Assembly: GCA_021847245.1 (NCBI GenBank)
Contig: JAJZUC010000008.1
Span: 1 to 64,000, forward strand
Source of the DNA: Deltaproteobacteria bacterium
GTDB lineage: Bacteria; Desulfobacterota; Desulfuromonadia; Geobacterales; Geobacteraceae
Reading direction: 5' to 3'
DNA: 64,000 nt
The translations under genes were made by a program, and so were the position numbers. The first letter of the stretch is position 1, and each line of letters begins with the position of its first letter. Shown here piece by piece: positions 43,156 to 53,319 of this stretch. Below the pieces are notes generated by a model, which was given only the letters and a program-made list of their open reading frames with translations, made no database searches and was not told where the DNA came from.

Positions 43156-44304
43156 ATGAATAAACGTATCAATCTGCTGAGGGAATTTTCTATCCCTCTC
43201 ATAGTCGGAGTGGTCATTGCCATCCTTTGGACGAACCTCGACTCAGACAGTTACCATCACTTCATCCATGCAAGGCTTCTGGGGCCCCTCAACGTCCATT
43301 TCCTGACCAACGATATTTTCATGGTCTTCTTTTTCGGCATTGCTGCTGCGGAGATAACCCATAGCTGCTTTCCAGGTGGGAATCTCCACCCTCTCGGCAA
43401 GGCGGTAAATCCACTCTTGGCAACTTTCGGAGGAGTTGTCGGCCCGGTTGTAGTGTACTTAACCTTAAACGGTTTCTTCGGATCGCCGGCCCTTGTAAAT
43501 GGTTGGGGCATCCCAACCGCCACCGATATCGCCATTTCGTGGCTCGTCGCGCGACTGGTCTTCGGCAACAGTCATCCGGCGATCGCCTATCTCCTGCTAC
43601 TTGCCATTGCCGACGATGCTATCGGTCTCGCCATTATAGCCATTTTCTACCCCGACCCTTCGCTGCCAATGGAACCCGCTTGGTTGCTCCTAGCTGGCGC
43701 AGGGATGCTGGTTGCCTGGATTCTGCGACGGAATGGGATAAGGAACTACTGGCCCTACCTAATTGCCGGAGGAGGGCTCAATTGGGCAGGGCTTTACGGA
43801 GCGAACCTACATCCTGCCTTGGCTCTAGTAACCATAGTGCCGTTTCTCCCCCATCCTCCGATGGAAAACAAGGGACTCTTTGAAGAGGACCCGAAGGACG
43901 TCTCCACTTTGGCTACGTTCGAGCACGAATGGAAGGTTATTGTCGACTTCGGACTGTTCATGTTCGGCCTGGTTAACGCCGGGGTCAGTCTCTCCTCTGT
44001 AGGCACTGGAACCTGGCTCGTACTCGGTGCGCTCCTTTTCGGCAAGTGCATCGGCATATTCACCTGCGCCTTCTTCGGGCAGAAGCTCGGCTTTTTTCTC
44101 CCGTCAGGGATGAATCGAAGAGACCTCTTCGTTGTGGGGCTCATTGCCGGCATCGGCTTCACGGTGTCACTCTTTATTGCCGACCAAGCGTTTGTCGATA
44201 CGGTTCTTCAGGAAGAAGCGAAGATGGGGGCGCTACTTTCTATAGGCTTATCGGTAATCGCCATCATAGCCGGGAAAATGATGGGCATTAAGAGGTTGCG
44301 CTGA
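43156..44304 (+). CDS. nhaA: NhaA-type Na+/H+ antiporter
   Basis: FFFGIAAAEI, GWGIPTATDIAISWLVARLVFG, LLAIADDAIGLAIIAIFY. Confidence 0.95.
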   Translation: MNKRINLLREFSIPLIVGVVIAILWTNLDSDSYHHFIHARLLGPLNVHFLTNDIFMVFFFGIAAAEITHSCFPGGNLHPLGKAVNPLLATFGGVVGPVVVYLTLNGFFGSPALVNGWGIPTATDIAISWLVARLVFGNSHPAIAYLLLLAIADDAIGLAIIAIFYPDPSLPMEPAWLLLAGAGMLVAWILRRNGIRNYWPYLIAGGGLNWAGLYGANLHPALALVTIVPFLPHPPMENKGLFEEDPKDVSTLATFEHEWKVIVDFGLFMFGLVNAGVSLSSVGTGTWLVLGALLFGKCIGIFTCAFFGQKLGFFLPSGMNRRDLFVVGLIAGIGFTVSLFIADQAFVDTVLQEEAKMGALLSIGLSVIAIIAGKMMGIKRLR

Positions 44305-44398
44305 AGCGAAATATATGACTTCAAAATCGCCATTGTCCTTGCATTTGTAGCATGGTCGACCATCCTCTGCGCCACCTCAGCCCAGATGATCCTAATCG

Positions 44399-44428
44399 TT
44401 TGACAATATTGATTTCTTCGTCTATCCT
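44399..44428 (+). promoter_or_regulatory. promoter for riboswitch 1 (TTGACA-N18-TATCCT)
   Basis: Direct reading immediately upstream of the crcB motif. Confidence 0.6.
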
Positions 44429-44444
44429 TTGCCACATGAGCTAC

Positions 44445-44524
44445 GGCGATGGAGTTCGCCCTTAACCGCTTCTCTACCGAAGCTGATAACTCCTACCTTA
44501 CAAAACGAGGTAGGAGTTTTTTAT
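44445..44524 (+). ncRNA. fluoride riboswitch (crcB motif) 1 with intrinsic terminator
   Basis: GGCGATGGAGTTCGCC..TAACCGCTT..GAAGCTGATAACTCCTACC, terminator arm GGTAGGAGTT-T5; pseudoknot GGAGTT/AACTCC. Confidence 0.93.
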
Positions 44525-44537
44525 TTTAGGGGGGATT

Positions 44538-45707
44538 ATGTACGAAGTCTGGGGCCTGGCGGCGCTTTGGCTTGGTTTGGCCCTTGTCGCCACTTTGATT
44601 TCCGTATGGTTCCGCATTGCCACCGCCCTCTCGGAAATCGTGGTCGGTACGGTGGCGCAGCTGATAATCGGGGCACTGATCGGCACGACCATGGGGGCTG
44701 ATCAGCCCTGGATCAAATTCCTCTCCGGCACCGGCGCGATTGTCCTCACCTTTCTGGCCGGTGCCGAGCTTGACCCTGTCGTCTTCCGGGTGCGGTGGAA
44801 GGAGGCCACCGCCATCGGCTTCATCTCCTTCCTTGGCCCCTTTCTCGGTTGCACCGCGATTGCATACTGGCTCCTCGACTGGACGGTGAAGGCGAGCTGG
44901 CTTACCGGGGTCGCCATGTCCACCACCTCGGTGGCGGTGGTCTATGCGGTAATGCTGGAACTGGGGCTGAACCGAACCGACTTCGGTAAAGCGGTGCTGG
45001 CCGCCTGTTTCATCACCGACCTGGCTACGGTCATTGCCCTGGGCCTCATCTTCGCCCCATTCTCCATAAGAACCTTGATCTTCATAGGTGTCGGCATTGT
45101 CCTCTTCCTGATCCTCCCCTGCCTCACCCCTTGGTTCTTCAAACGGTACGGCGGCAGGCCGTCGGAACTGGAGGCGAAGTACCTCCTTCTTATTCTCTTC
45201 GGCCTCGGCTCGCTGGCAACCTGGGCGGAGAGCGAAGCGGTCCTCCCGGCCTACATCGTAGGGATGGTGCTGGCTGGCACGGTAGGAAAGGATCATCTTC
45301 TCATCAGGCGCCTGCGTACGCTGACCTTCGGCCTGCTGACTCCATTCTACTTCATCCGGGCCGGGTCATATGTCTCCATTCCGGCTCTCGTGGCCGCACC
45401 GATACCCTTGCTGGTCATCTTCCTCGGCAAGATGGTGACGAAAATCATCGGCGTCTATCCGGCGACCAAGGCGTACAAATACGCCCAGAAGGAGGGTATA
45501 TATACTACCCTCCTCATGTCCACGGGGCTCACCTTCGGCTCCATCTCGGCCCTCTTTGGCCTCAGTCACGGCATCATTGATCAAACCCAATATTCAATCA
45601 TGATAGCCGCAGTCATCGCCAGCGCCGTGGTGCCGACCATCATCGCCAATGCCTTCTTCATTCCGAAATATCTGTTGCCGAAGCAAGAACCCGAGCCGGT
45701 TGAATAA
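44538..45707 (+). CDS. CPA2-type cation:proton antiporter (Kef-like membrane domain)
   Basis: TGVAMSTTSVAVVYAVMLELGLNRTDFGKAVLAACFITDLATVIAL; multi-TM. Confidence 0.88.
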   Translation: MYEVWGLAALWLGLALVATLISVWFRIATALSEIVVGTVAQLIIGALIGTTMGADQPWIKFLSGTGAIVLTFLAGAELDPVVFRVRWKEATAIGFISFLGPFLGCTAIAYWLLDWTVKASWLTGVAMSTTSVAVVYAVMLELGLNRTDFGKAVLAACFITDLATVIALGLIFAPFSIRTLIFIGVGIVLFLILPCLTPWFFKRYGGRPSELEAKYLLLILFGLGSLATWAESEAVLPAYIVGMVLAGTVGKDHLLIRRLRTLTFGLLTPFYFIRAGSYVSIPALVAAPIPLLVIFLGKMVTKIIGVYPATKAYKYAQKEGIYTTLLMSTGLTFGSISALFGLSHGIIDQTQYSIMIAAVIASAVVPTIIANAFFIPKYLLPKQEPEPVE

Positions 45708-45740
45708 GCTGGGAATATGCATTCCAAAGAGGAGGAGTTT

Positions 45741-46172
45741 ATGCTGACGCTGAAAAAATTACTCGTTGCTTTTGACGGATCACCCAGTTCCTACAAGGCA
45801 TTTGATTTTGCCCTGGAGATGTCGAACCTCTGCCAGGGCGCATCTCATGAGATTTTTGTGCTGGCTGTGGTCCAGCCGCCGGAGCCGGCCGATCTGGTAG
45901 AGATGGACGCCATCATTGAAGCAGGGACGGAACACTACGAAGAACTCTTCAGAGAGTTGCGGCAAAAGGCGGTAGCGGCGGGTTCTATCGTTACCACTGA
46001 AGTTGCCGTAGGCCATCCTGCGGACCAGATCGTCCACTATGCCGCCGAGAAACAGTGCGACATGGTGCTGATTGGCCAACGCGGTAAATCCAGGATGGAA
46101 CAATGGCTGCTCGGCTCCGTATCGAAGCGGGTGGCCTCGTATGCGCACTGTACGGTTACTATCGTAAAATAG
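45741..46172 (+). CDS. universal stress protein UspA family
   Basis: LLVAFDGSPSSYKAFDFAL...MVLIGQRGKSRMEQWLLGSVSKRVASYAHCTVTIVK. Confidence 0.93.
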   Translation: MLTLKKLLVAFDGSPSSYKAFDFALEMSNLCQGASHEIFVLAVVQPPEPADLVEMDAIIEAGTEHYEELFRELRQKAVAAGSIVTTEVAVGHPADQIVHYAAEKQCDMVLIGQRGKSRMEQWLLGSVSKRVASYAHCTVTIVK

Positions 46173-46252
46173 ACCCAACCGAACATTGAGCATGGTCTGA
46201 GAAGCTGGTACGTCTCCACAAACTCTGGAGGACTGAAGGGAGGAAGCAGAAC

Positions 46253-46432
46253 ATGAAATTACAGCAAATCAAGGGAATCGCCAACTCAAGGGGTCTGAAA
46301 ACAGGCAAGATGAAAAAGAGCGAGATCGTCCGGGCTATCCAGGCAGACGAAGGCAATGAACCTTGCTTCGATACCGGCAAATCCGCCGAATGCGGCCAAT
46401 TGAACTGTCTGTGGCGTGAAGAGTGTGGGTAA
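46253..46432 (+). CDS. 59-aa SAP-like/Cys-containing small protein (not in supplied ORF track)
   Basis: MKLQQIKGIANSRGLKTGKMKKSEIVRAIQADEGNEPCFDTGKSAECGQLNCLWREECG; RBS AGGAAG. Confidence 0.65.
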   Translation: MKLQQIKGIANSRGLKTGKMKKSEIVRAIQADEGNEPCFDTGKSAECGQLNCLWREECG

Positions 46433-48206
46433 TAGAAACGACACGGGTACCCAGCCGACACCTCTTTATCCAATACTGAAAAGCCTGGCAGCCAGTCTGG
46501 ACGAACTCGTCACAGTTGAAGGCATTGACCGCGACGCCTGCAAAGAACTTAAGGTAAAGCTCACTTCCCACACCTTCAACCTCCTCGTGGTCGGCCAGTT
46601 CAATCGGGGAAAGACCACCCTGATCAACGCGCTCATCGGTCAGGCTCTCCTGCCGGTAGGGGTGATCCCGCTCACCTCCGTGGTCACGGTGCTCTCCTAT
46701 GGTGACGCGCCTATCATCAAGGTCTGCTTTCAGGACGGGCGCTGCGTGGAGACGCCACGGGAAAGCCTCGGCGAGTACGTCACGGAAAAGGGGAACCCGC
46801 ACAACGTGAAGGGGGTGCGGGAAGTGGCAGTTTCCTACCCATCCCCCTGGCTCAAGGGTGGGGTGCGCCTCGTGGACACGCCGGGGATCGGTTCGGTCTA
46901 CAGTCACAACACCGACCTGGCGTACCGGTATCTTCCACAAGCCGATGCCGTGCTCTTCCTCCTCTCGGCCGACCAGCCGGTAAGCCGGGCGGAATGCGAC
47001 TTCCTGCGGGACGTGCGGGAGTATGCACAGAGGATTTTCTTCCTCCTCAACAAGGCCGATTACCTGTCGGAAACCGAGCTGCAGGATGCGGTCGCCTTCG
47101 CACAGACTACCATCGCCGAGGCGATGGGACAGGAGCCCTTCATCGCCCCCATCTCCGCGCGCCTGGCCCTTGAGGGAAAGCTCAACGGCTCGGCGGAGCT
47201 CATGAAAAGAAGCCTTCTCCCCCTCTTTTTCACCACGCTCCACAACTTTCTCCAGAAGGAAAAGGGAGAAGTGCTGGTCTCCTCAGTGGTCAGAAACGTC
47301 CTCCGGATCATCTCCCAGGCCCGCTTCCGCTGCGACCTAGAGCTGAAATCCCTGAGCACTCCCATTGATGAACTGGAGGAGAAAATCCGGATCTTCGAGG
47401 AGAAAAAGCAGGAGGTCATGCTTGCCAGGGAGGAGTACGCCCTCGTGCTTGAGGGAGAGGCCAAGAGGCTGGTTTCGAAGATCGTCGATCCCAACTTAGA
47501 GGTCTTCAAGGCCAACCTGATCCAGCAGGTCGACTCCAGCATCGAAAGGTACTTCACCGAGCATCAGGACCTCCCGGCGCGGAAGCTGAGCGAGGCACTG
47601 GAGCAGGAAATTATCGGGGAAATACGGGAGGCCTTCGACACCTGGCGGTCGGAAGAGGACGAGAAGGTGGGGAGGGTTTTCGATTCGCTCTGCTCGCGGT
47701 TCACTGTACGGATAAACGAAACGGTTGACGAGCTGTTCCGGTTCTCAGCCGAGCTGTTCGCCATCCCCTTCTCCTCTGTACAGGCTGATTCCCTCTGGTC
47801 CGTGGAGTCGGGGTTTTACTACAAATTCTGGAGCGAGCCGGGAAGCCTCAAGATCTTAACCTCATCCGTCATCCTCGCCCTCCCCAGGTTCTTAAGCGAC
47901 CGGTTGATCCTGAAAAGGATGAAGGAGCATGTACAGGAAACGGTCGAGATGCAGTCGGGACGGGTGCGGCATGATTTTGCCGTGCGTCTGGACAAGAGCG
48001 TGCGGGCGTTCCGGCGCGAGATGCTGAGAAGGATCGAAGCGACGGTGGAGAGCATCGAGGCCGCTCTGCAAAAGGGGACGCAGCTGCGGCAGGCCGGTGA
48101 GACAGAGTTCGTGTCCCGCGGCAGGAGCCTTCAGGAGGCGGCGGAGAAGCTGGAGAACATACGGTGGCGGATTATGAAGCTCTCGGAAGAAACCGGTCCG
48201 CATTAG
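46416..48206 (+). CDS. dynamin-like GTPase
   Basis: VVGQFNRGKTTLINALIG, VRLVDTPGIGSV, LLNKADYL; C-terminal helical region with hydrophobic paddle-like stretch. Confidence 0.88.
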   Translation: MKSVGNRNDTGTQPTPLYPILKSLAASLDELVTVEGIDRDACKELKVKLTSHTFNLLVVGQFNRGKTTLINALIGQALLPVGVIPLTSVVTVLSYGDAPIIKVCFQDGRCVETPRESLGEYVTEKGNPHNVKGVREVAVSYPSPWLKGGVRLVDTPGIGSVYSHNTDLAYRYLPQADAVLFLLSADQPVSRAECDFLRDVREYAQRIFFLLNKADYLSETELQDAVAFAQTTIAEAMGQEPFIAPISARLALEGKLNGSAELMKRSLLPLFFTTLHNFLQKEKGEVLVSSVVRNVLRIISQARFRCDLELKSLSTPIDELEEKIRIFEEKKQEVMLAREEYALVLEGEAKRLVSKIVDPNLEVFKANLIQQVDSSIERYFTEHQDLPARKLSEALEQEIIGEIREAFDTWRSEEDEKVGRVFDSLCSRFTVRINETVDELFRFSAELFAIPFSSVQADSLWSVESGFYYKFWSEPGSLKILTSSVILALPRFLSDRLILKRMKEHVQETVEMQSGRVRHDFAVRLDKSVRAFRREMLRRIEATVESIEAALQKGTQLRQAGETEFVSRGRSLQEAAEKLENIRWRIMKLSEETGPH

Positions 48207-48288
48207 CCCAATCAATGTATCGAAGTGCGACAATCACCTTCCGTTAACCCTATTCATGTAACTATTGTTACATATTTTGCTTGACTGG

Positions 48289-49056
48289 TAATGGTTCCAC
48301 GACGGTGCCGATGACCGCCGTGCGCAAGCGCAGGTCAGCCTGATCAACGAACTCAGACCTGATGTTTTCCTGATGCAGGAAGCAAAAGGATTCGATGCCA
48401 ATGGTCGCGCATGGTTGTATGACCTGGAGGCAAGCATCGGCATGCGGGGTTTTCTCGCAGTCGCGCCGCGCACGGGGCAAAACCTTGCAATCTTTATCCG
48501 TGCGCCACTGCGACCGGCATCGTTTGATGTTGATGGAGCCAACTTCCATCACGCGCTGGCGACACTCAAGGCGGCATTGCCGGATGGTAGGACAGCGACT
48601 TTCATCACTGTCCATTTGTGTCCCAACGGCGCCGCGGTACGCCGCCGCGAGGCAGCATATCTCGCAGTCCATGCGGCGCCGGATAACCTCACCCTGGTTA
48701 CCGGTGATTTCAACTCGGCTTCGCCACACGATCCGGAGCCGGAGGGCTTCGATGCTTTACCGGCTCAGCATCGCGCCCGTTATCTGGCTGACGATTTGCG
48801 CACCGCCGACCGGAGTGTGCTGGCACACCTTGAAGCAGCGGGCTGGGTGGACATCGGTCATGAGCTGGGCGGGTCAGGCGTACCGACAGTACCTACGGCG
48901 GACTTCATTGGTACTGAATTCGCCGTCATGCGCTGCGACTATCTGCTCGCATCGAAAGCGCTGGCAGACAGGGCAACGTCTTATGAAGTCATTCGTACCC
49001 CGGCAACCGACATGGCTTCCGACCATTACCCGATACTCGCCGAGTTCACGCTCTAG
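48289..49056 (+). pseudogene. endonuclease/exonuclease/phosphatase family protein, 5' truncated
   Basis: Reads WFHDGADDRRAQAQVSLINELRPDVFLMQEAKGFD from just after an in-frame TAA; no conserved ATG; continues to SDHYPILAEFTL. Confidence 0.65.
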
Positions 49057-49093
49057 CAGTTCAGGAAGAACCTGAAAGGAAAGGCAGGCACAG

Positions 49094-50290
49094 ATGGAAA
49101 AGGAGAGAGCCTATTTCGGTTTCAGCAAGAACGTCTTCTTCACGGGACTGGTCAGTTTCTTCATGGACGTCAGTTCCGAGATGATCTATCCGCTTGTCCC
49201 CCTGTTTCTCGCCAACGTGCTGGGAGTCAACAAATCACTCATCGGCCTGATAGAGGGGATCGCGGAATCCACCGCGAGCCTCCTCAAAGTTTTTTCCGGC
49301 TGGTTTTCCGACCGGATCGGCCGGCGGAAAAACCTGATGGCCATCGGCTACGGCATCTCCACCCTGAGCAGGCCTATCATGGCCACCGCCGGCGTCTGGC
49401 AGCAGGTGCTTGCCTCACGCTTCGTAGACCGCTTGGGGAAGGGTATCCGCACCGCCCCACGGGATGCGATCATCGCCGAATCCGCGGAAACTACCCATCT
49501 GGCCCGCGCTTTCAGCTTCCACCGCTCCATGGACACCATGGGGGCGGTGGTCGGCCCCGCCATCACCCTTTTTCTCCTCGGGCTGTTCAGCAACGACTAC
49601 CGGAAGGTCTTCTGGCTCTCGATGATTCCGGGGGTAGTTGCAGTCATTCTGATCATCCTCTTTATCCAGGAGAAGAAACATCATCCCGCCGCTGACAAGG
49701 AGAAACCGCGGCTGACCCTCAGGCATTTTGACTGGAAGGTGAAGTTCTTCATAGTGATCGCCACCCTGTTCGCCCTGGGGAATTCCAGCGACGCCTTCCT
49801 GATCCTGCGGGCAGAGCAGATAGGCATCCCGACGGTGATGATCCCGGCGGTCTACCTAGTGTTTAATCTCGTCTACTCCCTGTCGGCCATCCCGGCAGGG
49901 ATGGCGGCGGACAGGTTCGGCAAGAAACGGATCATCCTCCTCGGGTTCGTGCTCTTCGCCGGTCTCTATTACGGCTTCGCGGTCGCCGGGAGCACCGCCG
50001 CCATCTGGCTTCTGTTCGCCCTCTACGGCCTGTTCATGGGGCTCACCGAGGGAATACAAAAGGCCTTCCTCGCCACCATTATCCCGCCCGATTTCAAGGC
50101 GACCGCCTTTGGCGTCTACGCCACCGCCGTCGGGCTCGCCATGTTCCCGGCCAGCCTCATCGGCGGCTGGCTCTGGGACCACTTTTCACCAGCCGCCACC
50201 TTCTATTTTGGAGCGGCGACGGCCACATTGTCGGCGCTCTTGTTTATCGTGCTCATGCTTGCCATGGGGAGAACGGCCCAATCTGCTTAA
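49094..50290 (+). CDS. MFS transporter
   Basis: 12 TM pattern; GWFSDRIGRRKNLMAIGY, DRLGKGIRTAPRDAII. Confidence 0.9.
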   Translation: MEKERAYFGFSKNVFFTGLVSFFMDVSSEMIYPLVPLFLANVLGVNKSLIGLIEGIAESTASLLKVFSGWFSDRIGRRKNLMAIGYGISTLSRPIMATAGVWQQVLASRFVDRLGKGIRTAPRDAIIAESAETTHLARAFSFHRSMDTMGAVVGPAITLFLLGLFSNDYRKVFWLSMIPGVVAVILIILFIQEKKHHPAADKEKPRLTLRHFDWKVKFFIVIATLFALGNSSDAFLILRAEQIGIPTVMIPAVYLVFNLVYSLSAIPAGMAADRFGKKRIILLGFVLFAGLYYGFAVAGSTAAIWLLFALYGLFMGLTEGIQKAFLATIIPPDFKATAFGVYATAVGLAMFPASLIGGWLWDHFSPAATFYFGAATATLSALLFIVLMLAMGRTAQSA

Positions 50291-50328
50291 GGCTATAAAT
50301 AAACTGATGGAATCCACCGTGAATTTTC

Positions 50329-50357
50329 TTGACTCAAGTCGTGTGTTCCGTTATGCT
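50329..50357 (+). promoter_or_regulatory. promoter for riboswitch 2 (TTGACT-N17-TATGCT)
   Basis: Direct reading. Confidence 0.65.
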
Positions 50358-50377
50358 TTGCCAAAATAAAATCGAAC

Positions 50378-50457
50378 GGCGATGGAGTTCGCCATAAGCG
50401 CTTCCCCAAAGCTGATGACTCCTACCTTTATTATCAGGGTAGGAGTTTTTTGTTTTT
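50378..50457 (+). ncRNA. fluoride riboswitch (crcB motif) 2 with intrinsic terminator
   Basis: GGCGATGGAGTTCGCCATAAGCGCTTCCCCAAAGCTGATGACTCCTACC...GGTAGGAGTTTTTTG. Confidence 0.95.
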
Positions 50458-50807
50458 GGGAGGTCGGATTGCCCGATATCTCTCCATGGTGGCCATGCCC
50501 GTTGAAGTAGCTGCCGGCGCGGCATGTGACTATCCCTTGTAAAAATCCCGGTTTTGCTGTGGGAGCTCTTCTTGCCAGTCAATGGAATTTCTCCACGCTG
50601 TGGCACTCCTCCTCATTACCATTGCTTATCTTGGCAGCACGTATGCCTGTCTTCCGTTTGCGCAGGCGGCGCGGTGCCGCAGAAGCAAGCGCTACTGCGA
50701 GAATGATCAGTGTCGTGCCACATGGCATTTCTGTTGCAAGACTACCCAAGGACTACAGGCACTCGCACTATATGAAACCTTCCCTCACACGGAGCAACCA
50801 TACGCCG

Positions 50808-52613
50808 ATGTCGATTGTACGTTCAGCCCTTTCCAGTGAGCGGCCTACCCGTTCCATGCAGAATCTTTCCGAACACTTCCGCATCGCCCGCCACGTCTTC
50901 CTCGTCGCAGCGCCCGTGGGGGCAATCGTCGGCGCTGCCATTGCGGGATACGACTACATCGTCAACGTCCTGCTGTGGGAGCAGTTCACGCACCGGTTCT
51001 CCCCGCTGGTTCTCTGCCTCCTGCCCATCGTCGGCATGCTCATTACCGGCTTGATCCTGACACTCTTTCGCGTCAAGTCTTCGTCAATGGCCGACGAGGT
51101 GGTACTCGCCTACCATCGGCCCGAGACGGGGATAGATTATGGCTCCGCCATCCCGAAGTTCAGCGCGTCCGTCGCGACCATGGGGTTCGGCGGGAGCGCC
51201 GGGATGGAAGGAGCGAGTAAGTGGGTGGGCGGGACCATCGCCTCGTTCCTGCAGTGGCGCATCAACAAGGTGAAAAAGCTGAAGCTGTTCCACGGCAGGG
51301 TCGAGACGACGATGCTGGCCGGTGCCGCTGCAGGGATAGCGGCCATCTTCAAGGCACCGCTGACCGGCGCGATCATGGGGATAGAGTCCCCCTACAAGCA
51401 CGACCTGGCGCACGAATCCCTGATCCACGGCCTGGTGGCGGCATCCACGAGTTATGCGACATTTATCTGTTTCCGTCCTTCCCAGCCGTACTTCCCGGTC
51501 ACCTTCACCTACCACCTCCAGGCGCGGGACCTGTTGCTCTGCATTCCCGTGGGGATTATCGGCGGGCTCCTGTCGCACCTGTTTCTCTGGACGTTGCGGC
51601 GAATCAAGCTGGGCTGGAAGCGCTCCGCCGCTCCCACTATGGTCAAATATCTGGTTGGCGGAATCCTGCTGGCGGCGCTGGCGCTGGCGGGGTTCTTCGT
51701 CGTGAGCGAGCCGGTCACGCTCCAGGCAGGGTTGCCGGTAGCCAATGCGCTTCTCACCGGCAAGTACACGCTCTGGATATGCATCTTCATCCTGTTTGCA
51801 AAGCTCCTCGCCACCGCATTGACGTTCGGCTCCGGCGGAGTGGGCGGTCTTTTCGTCCCTTCCGCCACGATAGGCGCGGCCATGGGGGCAGCCTGCGACC
51901 TGGCGCTGCAGCCGAGCCAGCCGGGGCTGTTCACCCTGGTGGGGATCGCCGCCTTCACCGGCGCGAGCTACAACAGCCTGCTCTTCGCCGCCGTCTTTAT
52001 TGCCGAGGCGACCGGCAGCCCGGCGCTCGTCGTCCCGGGGCTCGTGGCGTCGTGCACTTCCTTCCTGGTTTCGGCCGGCATCTCGAACTCGGAATCGCAG
52101 CGGCACCGGCGGTATAGCGACGAAGCGGTGCTGGCGCGCATGGCGTGCCGCGACTGGATGACCACGCGGATCGTCGTGGCGCACCCGTCCGACCGTCTGG
52201 CGGATTTCATGGAGCGCTCCCTGATAGAGCATCCGTTTCAGGGTCTGCCGGTCGTGGAGCCAAAAACCGGCGGCTTCCTCGGTTTCACGGAACTCAAATC
52301 GCTGAAATCGGTGCCCAGAAGAGACTGGGCAACGACCGAGCTGTCGGAGATCATGGACCACACGGCCCGCACCATCTGCCCGACCCATTCCATGGCAGAG
52401 GCCGAAGCACTGCTGGCAGGGGGACATCATAACTACCTGCCGGTCGTCAACCCCCGTACCGACCAGTTGATAGGAATCCTCTCCGCAACCGATATCCTCC
52501 GCGCCAGGCATCACGCACAACGATTGCTCGAAGAGCAACAATCTCCTAACTTAGGTGAGGTCCGCCTCGTTGCGGTTCCTCACGCTCAGGCAGGCACAGA
52601 AAGGACGGACTGA
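50808..52613 (+). CDS. CLC-type anion channel/antiporter with C-terminal CBS pair (candidate CLC-F)
   Basis: MGFGGSAGMEGASKWVGG, FKAPLTGAIMGIE, GSGGVGGLFVPSATIGAAMG; CBS-like MTTRIVVAHPSDRLADFMERS. Downstream of fluoride riboswitch. Confidence 0.9.
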   Translation: MSIVRSALSSERPTRSMQNLSEHFRIARHVFLVAAPVGAIVGAAIAGYDYIVNVLLWEQFTHRFSPLVLCLLPIVGMLITGLILTLFRVKSSSMADEVVLAYHRPETGIDYGSAIPKFSASVATMGFGGSAGMEGASKWVGGTIASFLQWRINKVKKLKLFHGRVETTMLAGAAAGIAAIFKAPLTGAIMGIESPYKHDLAHESLIHGLVAASTSYATFICFRPSQPYFPVTFTYHLQARDLLLCIPVGIIGGLLSHLFLWTLRRIKLGWKRSAAPTMVKYLVGGILLAALALAGFFVVSEPVTLQAGLPVANALLTGKYTLWICIFILFAKLLATALTFGSGGVGGLFVPSATIGAAMGAACDLALQPSQPGLFTLVGIAAFTGASYNSLLFAAVFIAEATGSPALVVPGLVASCTSFLVSAGISNSESQRHRRYSDEAVLARMACRDWMTTRIVVAHPSDRLADFMERSLIEHPFQGLPVVEPKTGGFLGFTELKSLKSVPRRDWATTELSEIMDHTARTICPTHSMAEAEALLAGGHHNYLPVVNPRTDQLIGILSATDILRARHHAQRLLEEQQSPNLGEVRLVAVPHAQAGTERTD

Positions 52614-53110
52614 TGGACAATTTTCATTCGATGGCATCATTGCACGTTTACCTGAAGCAGGGCGACAACAAGCGTGCCGGCAGTTGGTGGGGGCGCATGT
52701 TCGAGAAGCCTCTCTCCACCCACTTGGTGTATGCGGCGCTGGAGGCGAAGATTACCCACGCCTCCGTTACCATGGGGAGGATTGGCTATACGAAAGGCGC
52801 CAACGCCGTTAGTCACGACAACAGCGACATGCCGATCCAGACGCTTCCGGTCTGCGTTGAACTTGTGGCGCCCAGAAGGATACTGGAGCAGTTCGTTCGC
52901 GATCAGCGCAAGCATCTCGTGGGGACGACGATGATGATGGTCGAAGGAATCCAGATGTCGAGCCTGCACATGACCGAAGTGGACGACGCCATCCGTAAAG
53001 CTCCCCATTCGGTCGAGTATATCACGGCAGGCGACGCAAAAATCCGCATTGATCATGTTCAGATCGAGGAGAAAACCTCTGGGGATGCGAGCGAGAAGAA
53101 CGTTGCCTGA
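52613..53110 (+). CDS. DUF190-family protein
   Basis: STHLVYAALEAKITHASVTMGRIGYTK...DMPIQTLPVCVELVAPRRILEQFV. Confidence 0.75.
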   Translation: MDNFHSMASLHVYLKQGDNKRAGSWWGRMFEKPLSTHLVYAALEAKITHASVTMGRIGYTKGANAVSHDNSDMPIQTLPVCVELVAPRRILEQFVRDQRKHLVGTTMMMVEGIQMSSLHMTEVDDAIRKAPHSVEYITAGDAKIRIDHVQIEEKTSGDASEKNVA

Positions 53111-53192
53111 GGCGGCGGCATCAATCGATATTCTCGAATAACGCGCGGTTCACGTCCCGGCGTTTCCCGCGGTCAATATGGCCTCTGTCGAT

Positions 53193-53221
53193 TTGACATT
53201 GTTCCTGTCCTGGACTAATCT
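53193..53221 (+). promoter_or_regulatory. promoter for riboswitch 3 (TTGACA-N17-TAATCT)
   Basis: Direct reading. Confidence 0.75.
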
Positions 53222-53238
53222 TGTCAATAAACCGCTCC

Positions 53239-53319
53239 GGCGATGGAGTTCGCCATTAACCGCTTCGACCTGAAGCTGATGACTCCTACCTTTCATGTGC
53301 GAAGGTAGGAGTTTTTTTT
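53239..53319 (+). ncRNA. fluoride riboswitch (crcB motif) 3 with intrinsic terminator
   Basis: GGCGATGGAGTTCGCCATTAACCGCTTCGACCTGAAGCTGATGACTCCTACC...GGTAGGAGTTTTTTTT. Confidence 0.96.

Noticed and set aside
50526-50807. N-terminal ~94-residue extension of the CLC ORF
   Set aside because: No transporter-like content; the in-frame ATG at 50808 gives a normal CLC N-terminus.
51084-52541. 485-aa minus-strand ORF opposite the CLC gene
   Set aside because: Shadow ORF, low-complexity R/G/D composition; opposite strand has clear CLC/CBS homology.
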